Assembly: GCA_024734495.1 (NCBI GenBank)
Contig: JALMQS010000225.1
Coordinates: forward strand, 12,553,573 to 12,617,572
Length of the DNA stretch: 64,000 nucleotides
Direction of reading: 5' to 3'
Origin: Forficula auricularia
Taxonomy: Eukaryota > Arthropoda > Insecta > Dermaptera > Forficulidae
Part shown: positions 50,801 through 59,659 of the stretch, in pieces
How the letters are laid out: each line of letters starts with the position of its first letter
Numbering within the stretch: the first letter of the stretch is position 1
Notes under the pieces: model-generated
What the model saw: the letters and a program-made list of their open reading frames with translations, nothing else
Told to the model about the DNA's origin: nothing
Database searches by the model: none
Translations under genes and position numbers: made by a program

Positions 50801-52411
50801 CCTCCTTCTTTCTCGACTCTTATAACCTTCTTCTTAGTTCTCAAAGTGTGTGAAAGGAAAGTCGTGTTATACGAATTACCTGTAATTATTTTTCACTAGT
50901 AAAATATGTAGTTATAGGACTCATAAATTATGACTTCTCGAAGCTTTTGGGAGTTCTTTATCAAAATAGGTTTAATATCCATCATTTTACATCCACCGCC
51001 TAGAGTAGATATTCTTACATATAGTTTGAGAAAGAAATCTTAAAGCTTCACAAGTCATAATTTATAATCCATTTGCAAATGAGTCTTAACTAAAATACAA
51101 TCTATTTCCCTTTTTAAAATATATACTTGAAAAAGTGAAATTTTTTTTTTTTTTTAAATGTGTTAATTTTTAATGAAATATATTAAAATGCAAATGCTTT
51201 TTTATTAGAAAATTATTTATTTTTAATTTGAATTGTGATTGATTTTCTAGGGAAAAATGGTACTCTCCTTAGCAAAGGATCCTTCTGCCAGGCTTCTTAA
51301 GCACGTGGTTCGATGTTATTTGAGACTTTCAGATAATCCTAGGTAATTTTCAATAAATTATTTATCTAAAATTTTTTTAGTATTTATATTGCATTATTTG
51401 TTGTGCTCAATAAATAATTATAATTAATTATGTGTTATTTAAGGTAGTTGTTTCTCCATATGGGATTTCTTATGATTTTTTTGAAATTTAGACAAATTAT
51501 TATTTAAATACTTCTGCATCGATTGGTGGCAAAACGAAATTGATGAACAATATAATTCTGGAGATATTAAATTCCAAAGATAGAGTTTTTCAGATTCTTA
51601 TACATTGCATTATACGGGATATCGGAAAGTTTACATACATATTTAATTATAATTAAGAAACTTCTTGCCATTGTTATAAAAAACTAAATCAACATTAAAC
51701 AATAACTAATATATTTTTAAGAAAATTTTAATTCATAGTTACAACACAGTTTCCGAGATAATGAATAAATAATTAAAAATTTATAATGAAAAATTTACAC
51801 CAAAAACAAGCATGGGTTAACTTTAGTACTTTTTTTGACGTTTTTTTCGCTTCAGTCATTGTGGCAACAGCTTTCAATCGCTTATTAAGAACTTTTTGTT
51901 TTATAAATCTTCCTTTATAATGTACTTTATCTGACATTTCTATGATAAAATATATACAAGCACAGACAGTGTTGCCAGATTTGTCAAACCAGCACGGGAT
52001 TGACTGGTAGTGGTACATAAACTGCAAAAAGTTTTGGGCTTATGAATTATGAATCCTTATTGTCTGTTCTATATACTCTAGCATTAACTTTTTGCTAGTA
52101 TTTTCGCGAAACAACTACCTTAAATAAAAATTCAAATTTTAATCAAATTAATCACAAAAATAAAAGGGAAGTGTTCATTACGAATAAATTATTTATCATT
52201 GTTTACATTTGTGAGCCACTAATATTTTGATGTATTGTATTTCAGAGCACGAGAGGCACTCCGTCAATGCTTGCCAGATCAACTCCGTGATGGCACTTTT
52301 GGGCAATGCCTTTTGGATGACAAATCCACTAAACATTGGCTCTCTCAGCTTCTGAAGAATCTTGAATGTTCCACCCAAACTACACCAGTTTCTCCCGTTC
52401 CTCAACAGTGA
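35701..52411 (+). CDS. CNOT9: CNOT9 (RQCD1/Rcd1), CCR4-NOT complex subunit 9
   Basis: Five coding exons, 35701-35819, 40055-40370, 44257-44451, 51251-51342 and 52246-52411: 888 nt, 295 residues plus stop, close to the roughly 299 of human CNOT9. Family role: armadillo-type subunit of CCR4-NOT, binding NOT1 and docking W-containing silencing proteins such as GW182 in mRNA decay. Seen: [108 protein letters not shown]. These are near-identical to animal orthologues. The N-terminus ([13 protein letters not shown]) and C-terminus ([13 protein letters not shown]) are variable, as is usual. The start is the first Met after the acceptor and in frame. Introns are large and repeat-filled. Confidence 0.97.
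36025..36406. repeat. Fold-back with paired hammerhead-like motifs (CNOT9 intron 1)
   Basis: Near-perfect arms of about 180 bp (36025-36205, 36236-36406). Minus 36088-36130 reads CTGAAGA, T, GGCC...GGCC, GAAAC, GTC. The plus copy near 36305-36340 has CTAAAGA (one core change) with GAAACGTC. Confidence 0.75.
36481..37265. repeat. Fold-back hosting a nested family R copy
   Basis: The outer arms share AACGTTTCGGGAGAATTTCT and its complement. Inside lies family R copy 2 (36551-37120, minus) and a small hairpin CTTTCTCTAGAATTTAGAA / complement. Hammerhead-like remnants: minus near 36493-36537 and plus 37210-37247, with CCA/TGG stem I kept, hairpin GGGA/TCCC and GAAAC GTT, but CTGANGA changed to TTGAAAA. 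Confidence 0.65.
36551..37120 (-). mobile_element. Family R, copy 2
   Basis: Reverse copy, from AATAAGCTGACATG to CCATACCCTGTATGGTAAAG, with one monomer and a shortened G-tract. Confidence 0.7.
37500..38200 (-). pseudogene. LINE reverse-transcriptase fragment split by a MITE
   Basis: On the minus strand the decayed frame reads [15 protein letters not shown], then after the insertion [19 protein letters not shown] and MGRIPKG, then [14 protein letters not shown]. This is the pattern (YLGS..., W..., GRPR...) of the C-terminal part of non-LTR LINE ORF2 proteins. Stops and frameshifts are present. Confidence 0.6.
37788..38042. mobile_element. hAT-like MITE with CGTAGCCA ends, copy 1
   Basis: The left end has GGGCGTAGCCACGAGGGGG; the right end has the complementary TCTGGCTACGACACTG. 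It interrupts the LINE fragment. A second, inverted copy lies close by. Confidence 0.6.
38210..38445. mobile_element. hAT-like MITE with CGTAGCCA ends, copy 2 (inverted)
   Basis: Starts CAGTGGCTTAGCCAGAAAAT and shares, in reverse, AAACGGTTTGTCGTTG and the AAATAGGTACTTCAAG block with copy 1. Its far end is lost after a G-run. Confidence 0.55.
38637..38669 (+). repeat. Hammerhead-like remnant
   Basis: CTGAAGA, A, GGAGGG...CCTTC, GAAAT, GTC, then an AATAAAAAATATAA tail. One core change (GAAAC to GAAAT). Confidence 0.4.
38706..39430 (+). mobile_element. Family R, copy 3
   Basis: As copy 1, with two to three monomers separated by G/C runs, ending CACGTCAGCTTATT. Confidence 0.7.
40055..40370 (+). 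CDS. CNOT9: CNOT9 coding exon 2
   Basis: 316 nt after [28 protein letters not shown] through [12 protein letters not shown], donor GTGAAT. Core armadillo repeats. Confidence 0.97.
40371..40770 (+). other. CNOT9 intron 2, first part
   Basis: AT-rich, nothing recognised. Confidence 0.5.
40772..41310 (+). repeat. Tandem array, five units of about 108 bp
   Basis: AACCTACTGGCGAAACC recurs at 40781, 40889, 40998, 41108 and 41215 (spacing 107-110). The units are almost identical. Each ends ACATGTTAGAGGGCTT, the start of the adjoining FB2 element, so the array is an amplified terminal part of that element. Not CRISPR: no distinct spacers. Confidence 0.9.
41300..41520. repeat. FB2 fold-back copy with tRNA-like arms
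   Basis: Inverted halves contain GAATTGAACCCGAG / CTCGAGTTCAACTC and CTTGCCGGGCAG / CTGCCGGCAAG. Same family as 17872-18303. Confidence 0.65.
41560..42307. other. Unrecognised stretch, possibly decayed coding repeat
   Basis: Less AT-rich than its surroundings, with many short broken frames. It continues past the SINE at 42320-42504 to about 42960. I do not recognise a family. Confidence 0.3.
42320..42504 (-). mobile_element. tRNA-derived SINE S1, copy 1
   Basis: The minus-strand head has A-box-like TAGGCTAGGTGGTAGCGTG and B-box GGGTTCGAATCCG. The body ends GGCTTATGGC...GGCCGAAAAG and a poly(A). A perfect 12-bp target duplication ATTTTCATAATT flanks it (42308-42319, 42505-42516). Confidence 0.88.
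42985..43440. repeat. FB1 family copy, interrupted
   Basis: CTGATAATGAAGGTC ... AAACTATAGTCTC at the left and CAAGCAGAGGACAACCTC at the right belong to FB1. Between them is unrelated sequence with an AT microsatellite. The hammerhead-like core is decayed (GTAAAC). Confidence 0.5.
43677..43858 (-). mobile_element. SINE S1, copy 2
   Basis: Same head and body. Flanks TCAAAGGTGTT / TCAAAGATGTT (10 of 11). Confidence 0.85.
44257..44451 (+). CDS. CNOT9: CNOT9 coding exon 3
   Basis: 195 nt, 65 codons: [17 protein letters not shown] through [11 protein letters not shown], donor GTAATG. Confidence 0.97.
45165..45685. repeat. Fold-back with hammerhead-like arms (CNOT9 intron 3)
   Basis: Arms of about 240 bp around a centre near 45425. 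Minus 45229-45268 and plus 45574-45614 each keep CCA/TGG stem I. The plus copy has CTGAGGA but CAAA for GAAA; the minus copy has GAAA but a damaged CTGANGA. Confidence 0.7.
45690..46430. other. Intron 3 stretch with hAT-like start and G-runs
   Basis: CAGGGGTGCCCACGGGAG at about 45919 resembles a hAT end, but no partner end is found. Otherwise AT-rich. Confidence 0.3.
46430..46532. mobile_element. PIF/Harbinger-like MITE, right half only
   Basis: CAGTGCCTGTCATCTGATTG ... GACATACAACCGGCCCT matches the right half of 25345-25569. Confidence 0.6.
47291..47545 (-). mobile_element. LINE L1a 3' end inside the hAT
   Basis: A long T-run, then ATGATATTGATGTGAGAAGG as at 10852-11108. A retroposed insertion in the hAT. 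Confidence 0.65.
47748..48640 (+). repeat. 119-bp tandem array, left arm (eight units)
   Basis: The GACGTTTCGG box starts at 47748, 47871, 47990, 48109, 48226, 48345, 48464 and 48583, spacing 117-123, mostly 119. The last units are the most diverged. Confidence 0.93.
48680..49690 (-). repeat. 119-bp tandem array, right arm (eight units, inverted)
   Basis: The inverted box CCGAAACGTC ends at 48753, 48872, 48991, 49110, 49229, 49348, 49467 and 49586, a constant 119 bp. With the left arm it makes a palindrome centred near 48609. Each monomer has GGTTACTAATAAAAACC as a hairpin directly before GAAACGTC. Confidence 0.93.
50411..50487 (-). repeat. tRNA-like pseudogene near the hAT right end
   Basis: Minus strand: A box TGGTCTAATGGTCAGAG and B box GGGTTCGATTCCC are intact, in the style of tRNA-Glu/Asp. 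No acceptor stem or 7-nt anticodon loop forms, so not a functional tRNA. Confidence 0.5.
51251..51342 (+). CDS. CNOT9: CNOT9 coding exon 4
   Basis: 92 nt: [17 protein letters not shown] and [13 protein letters not shown] plus two bases, acceptor TTTTCTAG and donor GTAATT. Confidence 0.96.
51343..52245 (+). other. CNOT9 intron 4
   Basis: AT-rich. Nothing recognised beyond low-complexity sequence and a TGCTCAATAAATAATTATAA block also found near 14770. Confidence 0.5.
52246..52411 (+). CDS. CNOT9: CNOT9 coding exon 5 and stop
   Basis: 166 nt: [19 protein letters not shown], then [20 protein letters not shown] and TGA. An AATAAA at 52593-52598 is a likely poly(A) signal. Confidence 0.96.
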
Positions 52412-53195
52412 TAACTTCTTCCTTGAAATACCATTTCCCTTCCTTGAAATATCATTTCCCCAATGGCCTTTTCATTTAGTAACCATTTTTTTTTTCAATC
52501 AATTATAATGAAATATCTCATAATTTGTCACTATATTATTTTACTTATTGCTATCCTCATATTTACTGTTTTATATTTATACATATATCTTCAATAAATA
52601 TTATAATATCTTTTAATAATAAATATCATAATAGTTTTTATTTCACTTTTTTCGAAAATAATTTGAGTTGGTGTTGAAAATGCTTAATTTAATTTATGGG
52701 TTTGCTCACATTCGAATTATTTCATACATTTTAAAAGCTATTTTGGTTATTAAATAGAAAATATTCATAAACTAAATATTTTTAAATATATATTAAGAAG
52801 AAACGACCAAATTGCATTGGTTTTATTACATTTTTATAAAAGACTGAAATTTTTTCAATTGATTTAATTAACTGGATTATATTTGATTGATATTTTACTG
52901 TCGATGCATTTTTCCTATCATAATTTTTAATGTAAAAGTATTAAATTTAAAGATGTATTTTTAAAGTGTTTTTTAATTTATAAATTTTGCTATTTATGAG
53001 AAAATATAACGATGTGTCTCCTCTGTAGATTTATAATTTGTAAATAAAATATAAAACTTTAAAGATAGTTAATAATTTTCATTTTAGTGTAATAATATAA
53101 TTTCTTTAGACGGAGTGACATGAATTAAATTCAACATATTTGTTGAATTCCTCCCCTAATTTTAAAACCAATTGAATTAATAGGAGTATTAATTA

Positions 53196-54100
53196 TTGGG
53201 TTTCTGCATAATTATTCCGGCTTTTTTTCGCGTCTTTTTTTTTTCTTTAAAAATTCGCCTTTTGTTTAATTTTTTTTCATAAAAATATTCTTCTCTTTTC
53301 AGTTAATGAAAATATGTATCGAAAATCATATCCATATCTGCCATATTACCACTTCTAGAAAGGATGGAATGCAGTACAGGTCATTTCGCGATCTCAACGA
53401 ACTTTTTGACGAGGGAATATTCAGCAAAAGCCAAGTTGAAAGATGGTTCAAGAAGCTCAAATCGGGCGATACAAACCTTGCAGATGCAAAAGGTAGAGGT
53501 CGACCATCAAATTTCGACGACCAGGCACTTTTGGTAGCCGTGAACGAAAACTTGACAACCAGAATGTTGGCCGAAGACTTCAATGTGACCATTCGACCAT
53601 CGTTCGTCATCTCAAAAAGCTCGGAAAATATGGAAATTGGCTGGATGGGTCGCTCACGAACTCTTCGACAACAACAAAGTCGAACATGTCCGAATTTTCA
53701 CCGATTTGCTACAGCGAAACGTGCGAACTCCGTTCCTAAAGAATCTCGTCACTGGGGATGAAACCTGACTTCCCTTCAAAAACGTTAAAATAAAGAATGT
53801 TTATGTTCCGCCAGGTGTTTCACCCAAAGGAATACCAAAAGGCGTCCATTGTAAGAAAGTAATGTGGTGTGGCTTTTGCTGATTGTTCCATCGCCAAAAA
53901 GTTTTTTGAGATCGCAAAATGACCGTTCTCCATTCCAACGTTTCTCAATGTGGCAGAATGGATATGATTTTCGATACGCATTTTCATTAACTGAAAAAAG
54001 AAGATTATTTTTATGAAAAGAAATTAAACAAAACCCCAATTTTTAAAGAAAAAAATAGTCGTGAAAAAAAGACGCAATAATTATTCACCCAACCAATATT
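53196..54100. mobile_element. Rearranged mariner-like element with duplicated inverted 5' ends
   Basis: The left TIR (ATTGGGTTTCTGCATAATTA) matches the complement of the right (ATTGGTTGGGTGAATAATTA). Both ends are followed by the same leader and transposase start (one arm to about 53350, the other inverted from about 53920), so the normal 3' half has been replaced by an inverted 5' part. Confidence 0.75.
53306..53850 (+). pseudogene. Mariner transposase N-terminal half, frameshifted
   Basis: SKSQVERWFKKLKSGDTNLA and KGRGRPSNFDDQALLVAVNE, then LTTRMLAEDFNVT are the paired helix-turn-helix and GRP linker of mariner transposase. Later frames give HLKKLGKYG, NNKVEHVRIF and LQRNVRTPFLKNLVTGDE, up to the first catalytic Asp, then the element breaks off. 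Confidence 0.85.
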
Positions 54101-54357
54101 TATTATTTATTTATAAGGATGTATAAAATTATACTCCTCTCTCTGTCCGAAAATATGGTATACATTTGAAAGAAAATCTTACATTATCTAGAGTTTCAGT
54201 CAACTGGCAATATTCATTATATTGTTATTGTTCACATTGATAACTAAATATCCAAACACATTTAACAGTCGTTGTTTTTGAGTTAATTTGGAATTTGAAG
54301 ACCAAAAATTAGTTTTTTTTTTAAGAAAATTAAAATAGTCGCCGTTCTAATCTCAAA

Positions 54358-54654
54358 ATGGCAAATTTTAACTCAAATAACGTGAATTTACAAAGAAAAG
54401 ATGCCAAATCGAAACAATTGACTAATGAACAATGTCATGGTATTTTGCAGCAGCTATTACAATATTTGAAGAACAAAGAAAAATTAGAACACAGTGCTAT
54501 TAATAAATTGATTGAATGTATTCAAGATGCATTTAATATATTGGAGAGGAATACTTTTGATAACGTTTTTATAACATTACAAACGTGTATGGAATCAATT
54601 ATGTTGAAAGGGGGGGGGGGGAATTCCTATAAAATTCCTCATATAGGTAAATAA
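54358..54654 (+). pseudogene. Transposase start fused to transposase end by internal deletion
   Basis: 98 codons. LTNEQCHGILQQLLQYLKN and LEHSAINKL look like the N-terminal helix-turn-helix of a Tc1/mariner-type transposase. NVFITLQTCMESIML and GGNSYKIPHIGK look like its C-terminal end. The DDE catalytic core between them is gone. Remaining downstream text (GFI, AEKYRCLKEA) is out of frame after a G-run. I judge this a transposon remnant, not a host gene. Confidence 0.6.
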
Positions 54655-54883
54655 GGTAGGTCGTGAGGGTTTATTAGCTGAAAAGTATAGATGTTTAAAG
54701 GAAGCTTTCAACAAGGCTAAATCTCACTTTAACTAAATTTGGATTACACTAAAGTTATTTGTATTTAGTTAGATTGTGATAATAAAATGAATTTAATATT
54801 TTTTTATATTTAATTTTAGTTTTATTTGATTTTTTCGCAAATGTAAACCATATTTTCGGACAAAAAAATTTTCCCTTAAACCT

Positions 54884-55477
54884 AACAATGGATTCGAGTA
54901 GAGTTTTATACGCTGATTATCATGCAACTTCCCAATTTTTTACAACACGTCAGAGTGTTGAGATATTATCGGTCAAAATGACGAAAAAGGCCATTTTGAC
55001 CTATTTTCGAGTCCCATTAGATATTAAACAGCAATATTTGAAATAAAAATATTTTGTTGAGGTATTAGAAAACAGCTTCCTCTTTGATTTTCATATTTCC
55101 ACTTGTTTTTGGCTCAATTAGAACTCGAGTTATAACTAAAAAACTAAGACCTTATGTTTTTATCTATGTTTATTGTCCTTTATAATCACGTAGTTTTAGT
55201 TTTTCAGTTATAACTCGAGTTCTAATTGAGCTAAAAACAAGTGGTAATTTGAATATCAAAGAGGAAGCTGTTTTCTATTACGCCAACAAAATATTTTGAT
55301 TTCAATAATTGCTGTTTAATATCTAATGGGACTCGAAAATAGGTCAAAATGGCCTTTTTCGTCATTTTGACCGATAATATCTCAAAACTCTGACGTGTTG
55401 TAAAAAATTGGGAAGTTGCATGATAATCAGCGTATAAAACTCTACTCGAATCCATTGTTAGGTTTAAGAGGATAATT
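54884..55477. repeat. Near-perfect palindrome, arms of about 280 bp
   Basis: From TTAAACCTAACAATGG to its complement CCATTGTTAGGTTTAA, centred near 55180. The arm carries a reading frame starting MDSSRVLYADYHATSQFF on the minus strand (55455 leftwards). The same text is in the other arm with small indels. Confidence 0.85.
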
Positions 55478-55869
55478 TTTTTGTCGAACAGTGTTATTAA
55501 AATGTATACAGAGGGAGTATAAAACTAATATTTTGGAGTGTTAGAAGATTATATTCATTATTATTTTCTAAATTTGCATACTGAAGATTATAAATCCTTA
55601 AGAAATTATTCATTGTAAAATTATATTAAGTTAATCAATATTGACCAGATAGAACAAGAAGAATGTAATTTAAGATTACGCGCTTGTTGATATGTACAGA
55701 TTTGCACTGGAGACAACGCAATGCGACGGATTCTCGTGCGGCTTTCATTCAGAGAAAACGTCTAACGATGGATTTCGATGTAGAAAAAATTTATTTTTGA
55801 AATAGAAAATCTTGCATCATTATGGAATATGAAAGTGAACTGGCTAGTTAGTGTGATAGAATCTTAAAA

Positions 55870-56060
55870 AAAGCAACTGGCCATAGTTTCGAGGGCTTTG
55901 CTCTCTTCATCAGTCTATTACAATGTATTCACAGGAATTAATTTATGAAACTATAGTCTCGTTATAAATAAATAAAATTTATAATTCCAGCAGAAGACAC
56001 ACTCTTTTATTGTCTCCTTCAATATATAAAAATTCTGCTACTCTCGGCAAAAACATTCAA
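55870..56060. repeat. FB1 family copy with hammerhead-like core
   Basis: Minus 55877-55915: CTGATGA, A, GAG...CTC, GAAAC, TATG, GCC. Core boxes kept, cleavage triplet changed. Ends TACTCTCGGCAAAA as in 30670-30840. Confidence 0.55.
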
Positions 56061-56222
56061 TTTAAAAGCAACTGGTGTGGGTACAACACAACTTTCACAT
56101 TAGTTTCTCTCTTATTTGAAATAATCATAATAAACATTTTCTTCTTTTCAATTACTTTAATTTGAGTTACATCCAAGATGTTTTGAGAAAACCGGAAACA
56201 AACAAAATACGCTTAGGCTATA

Positions 56223-56623
56223 CAGGGTGTTCAAAAAATAGAGGTCGCGGATTTAAAGGTGGATACATCTCAAATCAATCAAAAAAGTTTATCATATCAT
56301 ATGTCCGGAAATGCCTAGTTTCAGACCTATAGCGATTTTAATATTTTTTTCTGTCATAGTACAACTCATACTTTTAACATTACAATCAAATCGTAGTGGC
56401 CGTGTAGAATGGAATATTATTAATTTATTAATTTTAAATTGTTTTCCATTGTACACTATGATTTTATTGTAATGTTAAAAGTATGAGTTGTAAGTTGGTA
56501 ATATGACAGAAATAAAATATTAAAATCGCTATAGGGATGAAACTAGACATTTGAACTTTTTTTATTGTTTTGAGATGTATTATCCACCTTTAAATCCGTG
56601 AACTTTATTTTTTGAACACCCTG
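56223..56623. mobile_element. Mariner-type palindromic MITE
   Basis: CAGGGTGTTCAAAAAATA at the left, TATTTTTTGAACACCCTG at the right, TA on both sides. 401 bp, arms of about 180 bp, non-coding. Confidence 0.85.
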
Positions 56624-56855
56624 TATATATTTTAGGGCTATAATTTCAATCAAAACCATATGGGACTTTTATTGACCATAGATTTTTTTAAATTAAAATT
56701 AAATTTTTTTAATTGGGCTCCTGAACTGTTTGTTTAAATTTGTTTGGCTAAAATTCAATTTATTTTTTAATCGATTTTCTGAAATTTTCATAAATATTTT
56801 TCCTATCTTAAAAAATAGTGTATTTGTAATTATTAATATCATTTCGAACTCCTTT

Positions 56856-57400
56856 TTTACTTTACCATACAGGGTATGGTCAAGTATTGTAATCCTGCAT
56901 GAAAAAAGTGTTTTTTTACTTGTTTTTTTTCGAAATATCTCAAAAACGGCTGAAACTATTTTGATTAAAAAAATTGAGCGAAACCATGGGATTTCACTCG
57001 AACATCGAAAAAATTATTTTTTCGAGATAATAATTGATTTGTCAAAATGTCTGTTAGTTAGTCTGCGCGTTACCAAATTTTTGTGGGAGAGCTAGTTCAA
57101 AAACTAGTGTGAATATCGAAACCAAATTTCACACGTAGTTTTGGTCCATTGAGATTAAGAGCTGATTAGATTTTGGTGCATATCGATCCAAAATTAAGGG
57201 GCGTTGAGGGGTGTAAAAAATTAAAAATTTAGGCCGTTTGAGCAAACTCAACCAAATTTTGTATACATAATCAGTGGAACCCCAGAAGCAGAAAAATGCA
57301 AAAACTAACCCCCCCCCCCTACATAATTATAAATAATTTTAGGGGCCAGATTGTATGGTAAAGTCAAGTGGAAGGCCACATCAGAACACGTCAGATTATT
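56856..57400 (+). mobile_element. Family R, copy 4
   Basis: Same ends as copy 1. One monomer deleted; C-run in place of the G/C junction. Confidence 0.7.
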
Positions 57401-57569
57401 TAAACATAATGATAATATTGGATTGGTATTATTCTAGATTTTATTATATTATTAAATATTAAAGTGAGTGATTTTATAATTACTTCTTGGGCATAGTTTA
57501 AAGTTTCTTTTTTAATGCCATCACTTCCTTCGAGGTGATTTATTTGTTTTTAATTTTTTAATTATAGAT

Positions 57570-58491
57570 CAAGAGCCTCACGACGGCCAGACCTTCGTTA
57601 TTTTATAAAAGCTGAAAGTTTTTCTGTGCATGTCCCCTATACAGGTAAGAACGACCAGCGACTATAGAGTTTGGGTTGTGGTTACTTTGGCAGGTAACAG
57701 GTAATAAAGGTGTATAAAATAGTACTTTAAATTCGTTAAAGTATAAAGCTCAATTTTTTTTTTATTTTCTACGGGATAACTTTAGAAATCTATTCATCCA
57801 TTGCCGGACACTTATGACAGTTGCTACCCCCATCCAGACACCCCTAAACTTTAATAAATTATAATTATCAAGCTTGAGTTGTTTACCAAAAAAGAATTTA
57901 GTCTTTTTGATTTTAAGTCGATTCTTCCAAGTTTTCAGTAGAGGTTGCCATTAATAGTCAAAACAACAAAAATGGAATGCAATAAGGTTATTCCTCTAGT
58001 ATTAGATAAGAATCGATGGTTATTTTTGATTTTAAGTCGATTCCTCCTTGTCTTCACCAATGGTTATCAATAATAACCGAAATTTCAAAAATCTATTTAA
58101 AAACCATTAAAACTGTTCGCCTATTGAGGTAACATTTTTTATTAGGTCGTCAAGTAACATATATAAAATTTATCTTTTATATTATAACGAAAGTATAATT
58201 ATAATTTATTAAAGTTTAGGGGTGTCTGGCAGGGGGTAGCAACTGTCATAAGTGTCCGGCAATGGATGACGAGATTTCTAAAGTTATCCCGAAGAAAATA
58301 TAAAAAAATTGAGCTTTATACTTTAACGAATTTAAAGTACTATTTTATACACCTTTATTACCTGTTACCTGCCAAAGCAACCACAACCCAAACTCTATAG
58401 TCGCTGGTCGTTCCCACCCGTATAGGGGACATGCACAGAAAAACTTTCAGCTTTTATAAAATAACGAAGGTCTGGCCGTTGTGGGCTCTTG
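57570..58491. repeat. Fold-back with the 119-bp family inside
   Basis: The arms start CAAGAGCCTCACGACGGCCA and end in the complement. About 260 bp each. The centre, about 57880-58100, is a diverged piece of the 119-bp monomer family (TTTTGATTTTAAGTCGATTC). Confidence 0.75.
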
Positions 58492-58499
58492 GGCTATTA

Positions 58500-59130
58500 T
58501 AATTGATTCTTCAAATTTTAGAATAACTGTAATATTTTCTTTTATATAAATTCTGTTATTAATTTAAAAATATTTGATCGATTGTATTAAATACTATTAA
58601 GTATTTTTATCTATTATACTTGGAATTATAATATATATTTATGTGAAAATAATTCTTTTTTCCTTTTATGAATGGGATTCAATAAACTTTTTAATAATTT
58701 TGTCATTATAGTTTTTAAATTCTGCTTTAATTTTGTATTTTACATAAAATATTTGCACATTAGATTATGTTCGATTCGGTTTATAATTGAATATTTATTT
58801 TCTTTTAATTTATTTCTTATTTTGATAATATTTTTTGTGTCGTTTGATAATATTAATTATTTCTCTGGATTTATTTTGTATTGTTTTTAAAATTAATTCG
58901 AATTCATTGTATTGCTTTTGAGTATCAGTATATTTAGGGAAATCTATCATTTTTAATTGGTCTTCTATATTATTAATTGTTTCGTTATCTATTTTTGAGA
59001 AGTTTATGGTAGGTTTACCATTCCATTATGGACGAGGTCTTTTTTTTACTCAATGTAGATATATTTCTATATATAAGAATGATCTGTGTAAAAAGAAAAC
59101 TTGTTTAAAATTTTAAATTTGTTTATTATA
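58500..59130. other. AT-rich stretch, nothing recognised
   Basis: Low-complexity open frames of Phe/Ile/Leu only, typical of random AT-rich DNA. Confidence 0.5.
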
Positions 59131-59139
59131 TTGAGATAT

Positions 59140-59657
59140 GGTGTAATTATATGGTCAATATCCAATACTCCCAGTCAACTTCTACACTGTATAAGGCTCA
59201 AATTCGCCCCTGTCTCGAATATGGCTCTCATCTGTGGAGGGGTGCCTCCAAGCATTCTCTTGCTACGCTGGATGCGATTCAGAAGCGAGCAATTAAACTA
59301 ATAGGAGACTCACTCGACTCCCTGGCTCACCGAAGAACCGTTTCTGCCCTTTCCCTGTACTACAGATACTATCACCGTGTCTGTTCAGTCGAGGTGAAAT
59401 CAATTATCCCCCCTAAAGCCCTATTTACGAGAAGCACCCCTTCGATGTCAAATTGGATAAAAATCGAACAAGCGCTTTCGCCAACTCTTTTATCCCCATG
59501 ACCTCCAGAGACTGGAACTCGCTACCACCATCTTTCCCGCGACTTATAACCTTCAGCTGTTTAATTCCCTCTTCTTCTTTTCACGATGGAGGGGCAAACC
59601 CAGGCCTTTAGGGGATACACCTTTTTTGTCTTCTCTCATCATTTTCAATAAAAAAAA
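59140..59657 (+). pseudogene. LINE L1a 3' end: reverse-transcriptase C-terminus, 3' UTR and tail
   Basis: TLYKAQIRPCLEYGSHLWRG, LATLDAIQKRAIKLIGD, AHRRTVSALSLYYRYYHRV and VKSIIPPKALFTRSTP form the post-RT C-terminus of a Jockey/CR1-like LINE. A 3' UTR (CACGATGGAGGGGC, TTTAGGGGATACACC) and an A-tail follow. This copy links the coding part to the orphan 3' ends elsewhere in the window. Confidence 0.75.
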
Positions 59658-59659
59658 AT

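Larger units (their letters stand above)
46533..50830 (+). pseudogene. LINE L1a fragment split by a 4-kb hAT insertion
   Basis: 46533-46587 and 50583-50830 are two halves of one LINE piece. [14 protein letters not shown] text before the hAT continues with [16 protein letters not shown] and [12 protein letters not shown] after it, parallel to the intact order at 59280-59440. Joined at the 8-bp duplication CGCTAGCC. Confidence 0.7.
54132..55519 (+). mobile_element. Tc1/mariner-type deletion element with an inserted palindrome
   Basis: Ends TACTCCTCTCTCTGTCCG and complementary ...CAGAGGGAGTA with TA flanks. Subterminal GAAAATATGG / CCATATTTTC. The right part is interrupted by the palindrome at 54884-55477. 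Confidence 0.65.

Noticed and set aside
52196..52405. 69-codon minus-strand frame
   Set aside because: Antisense of CNOT9 exon 5.
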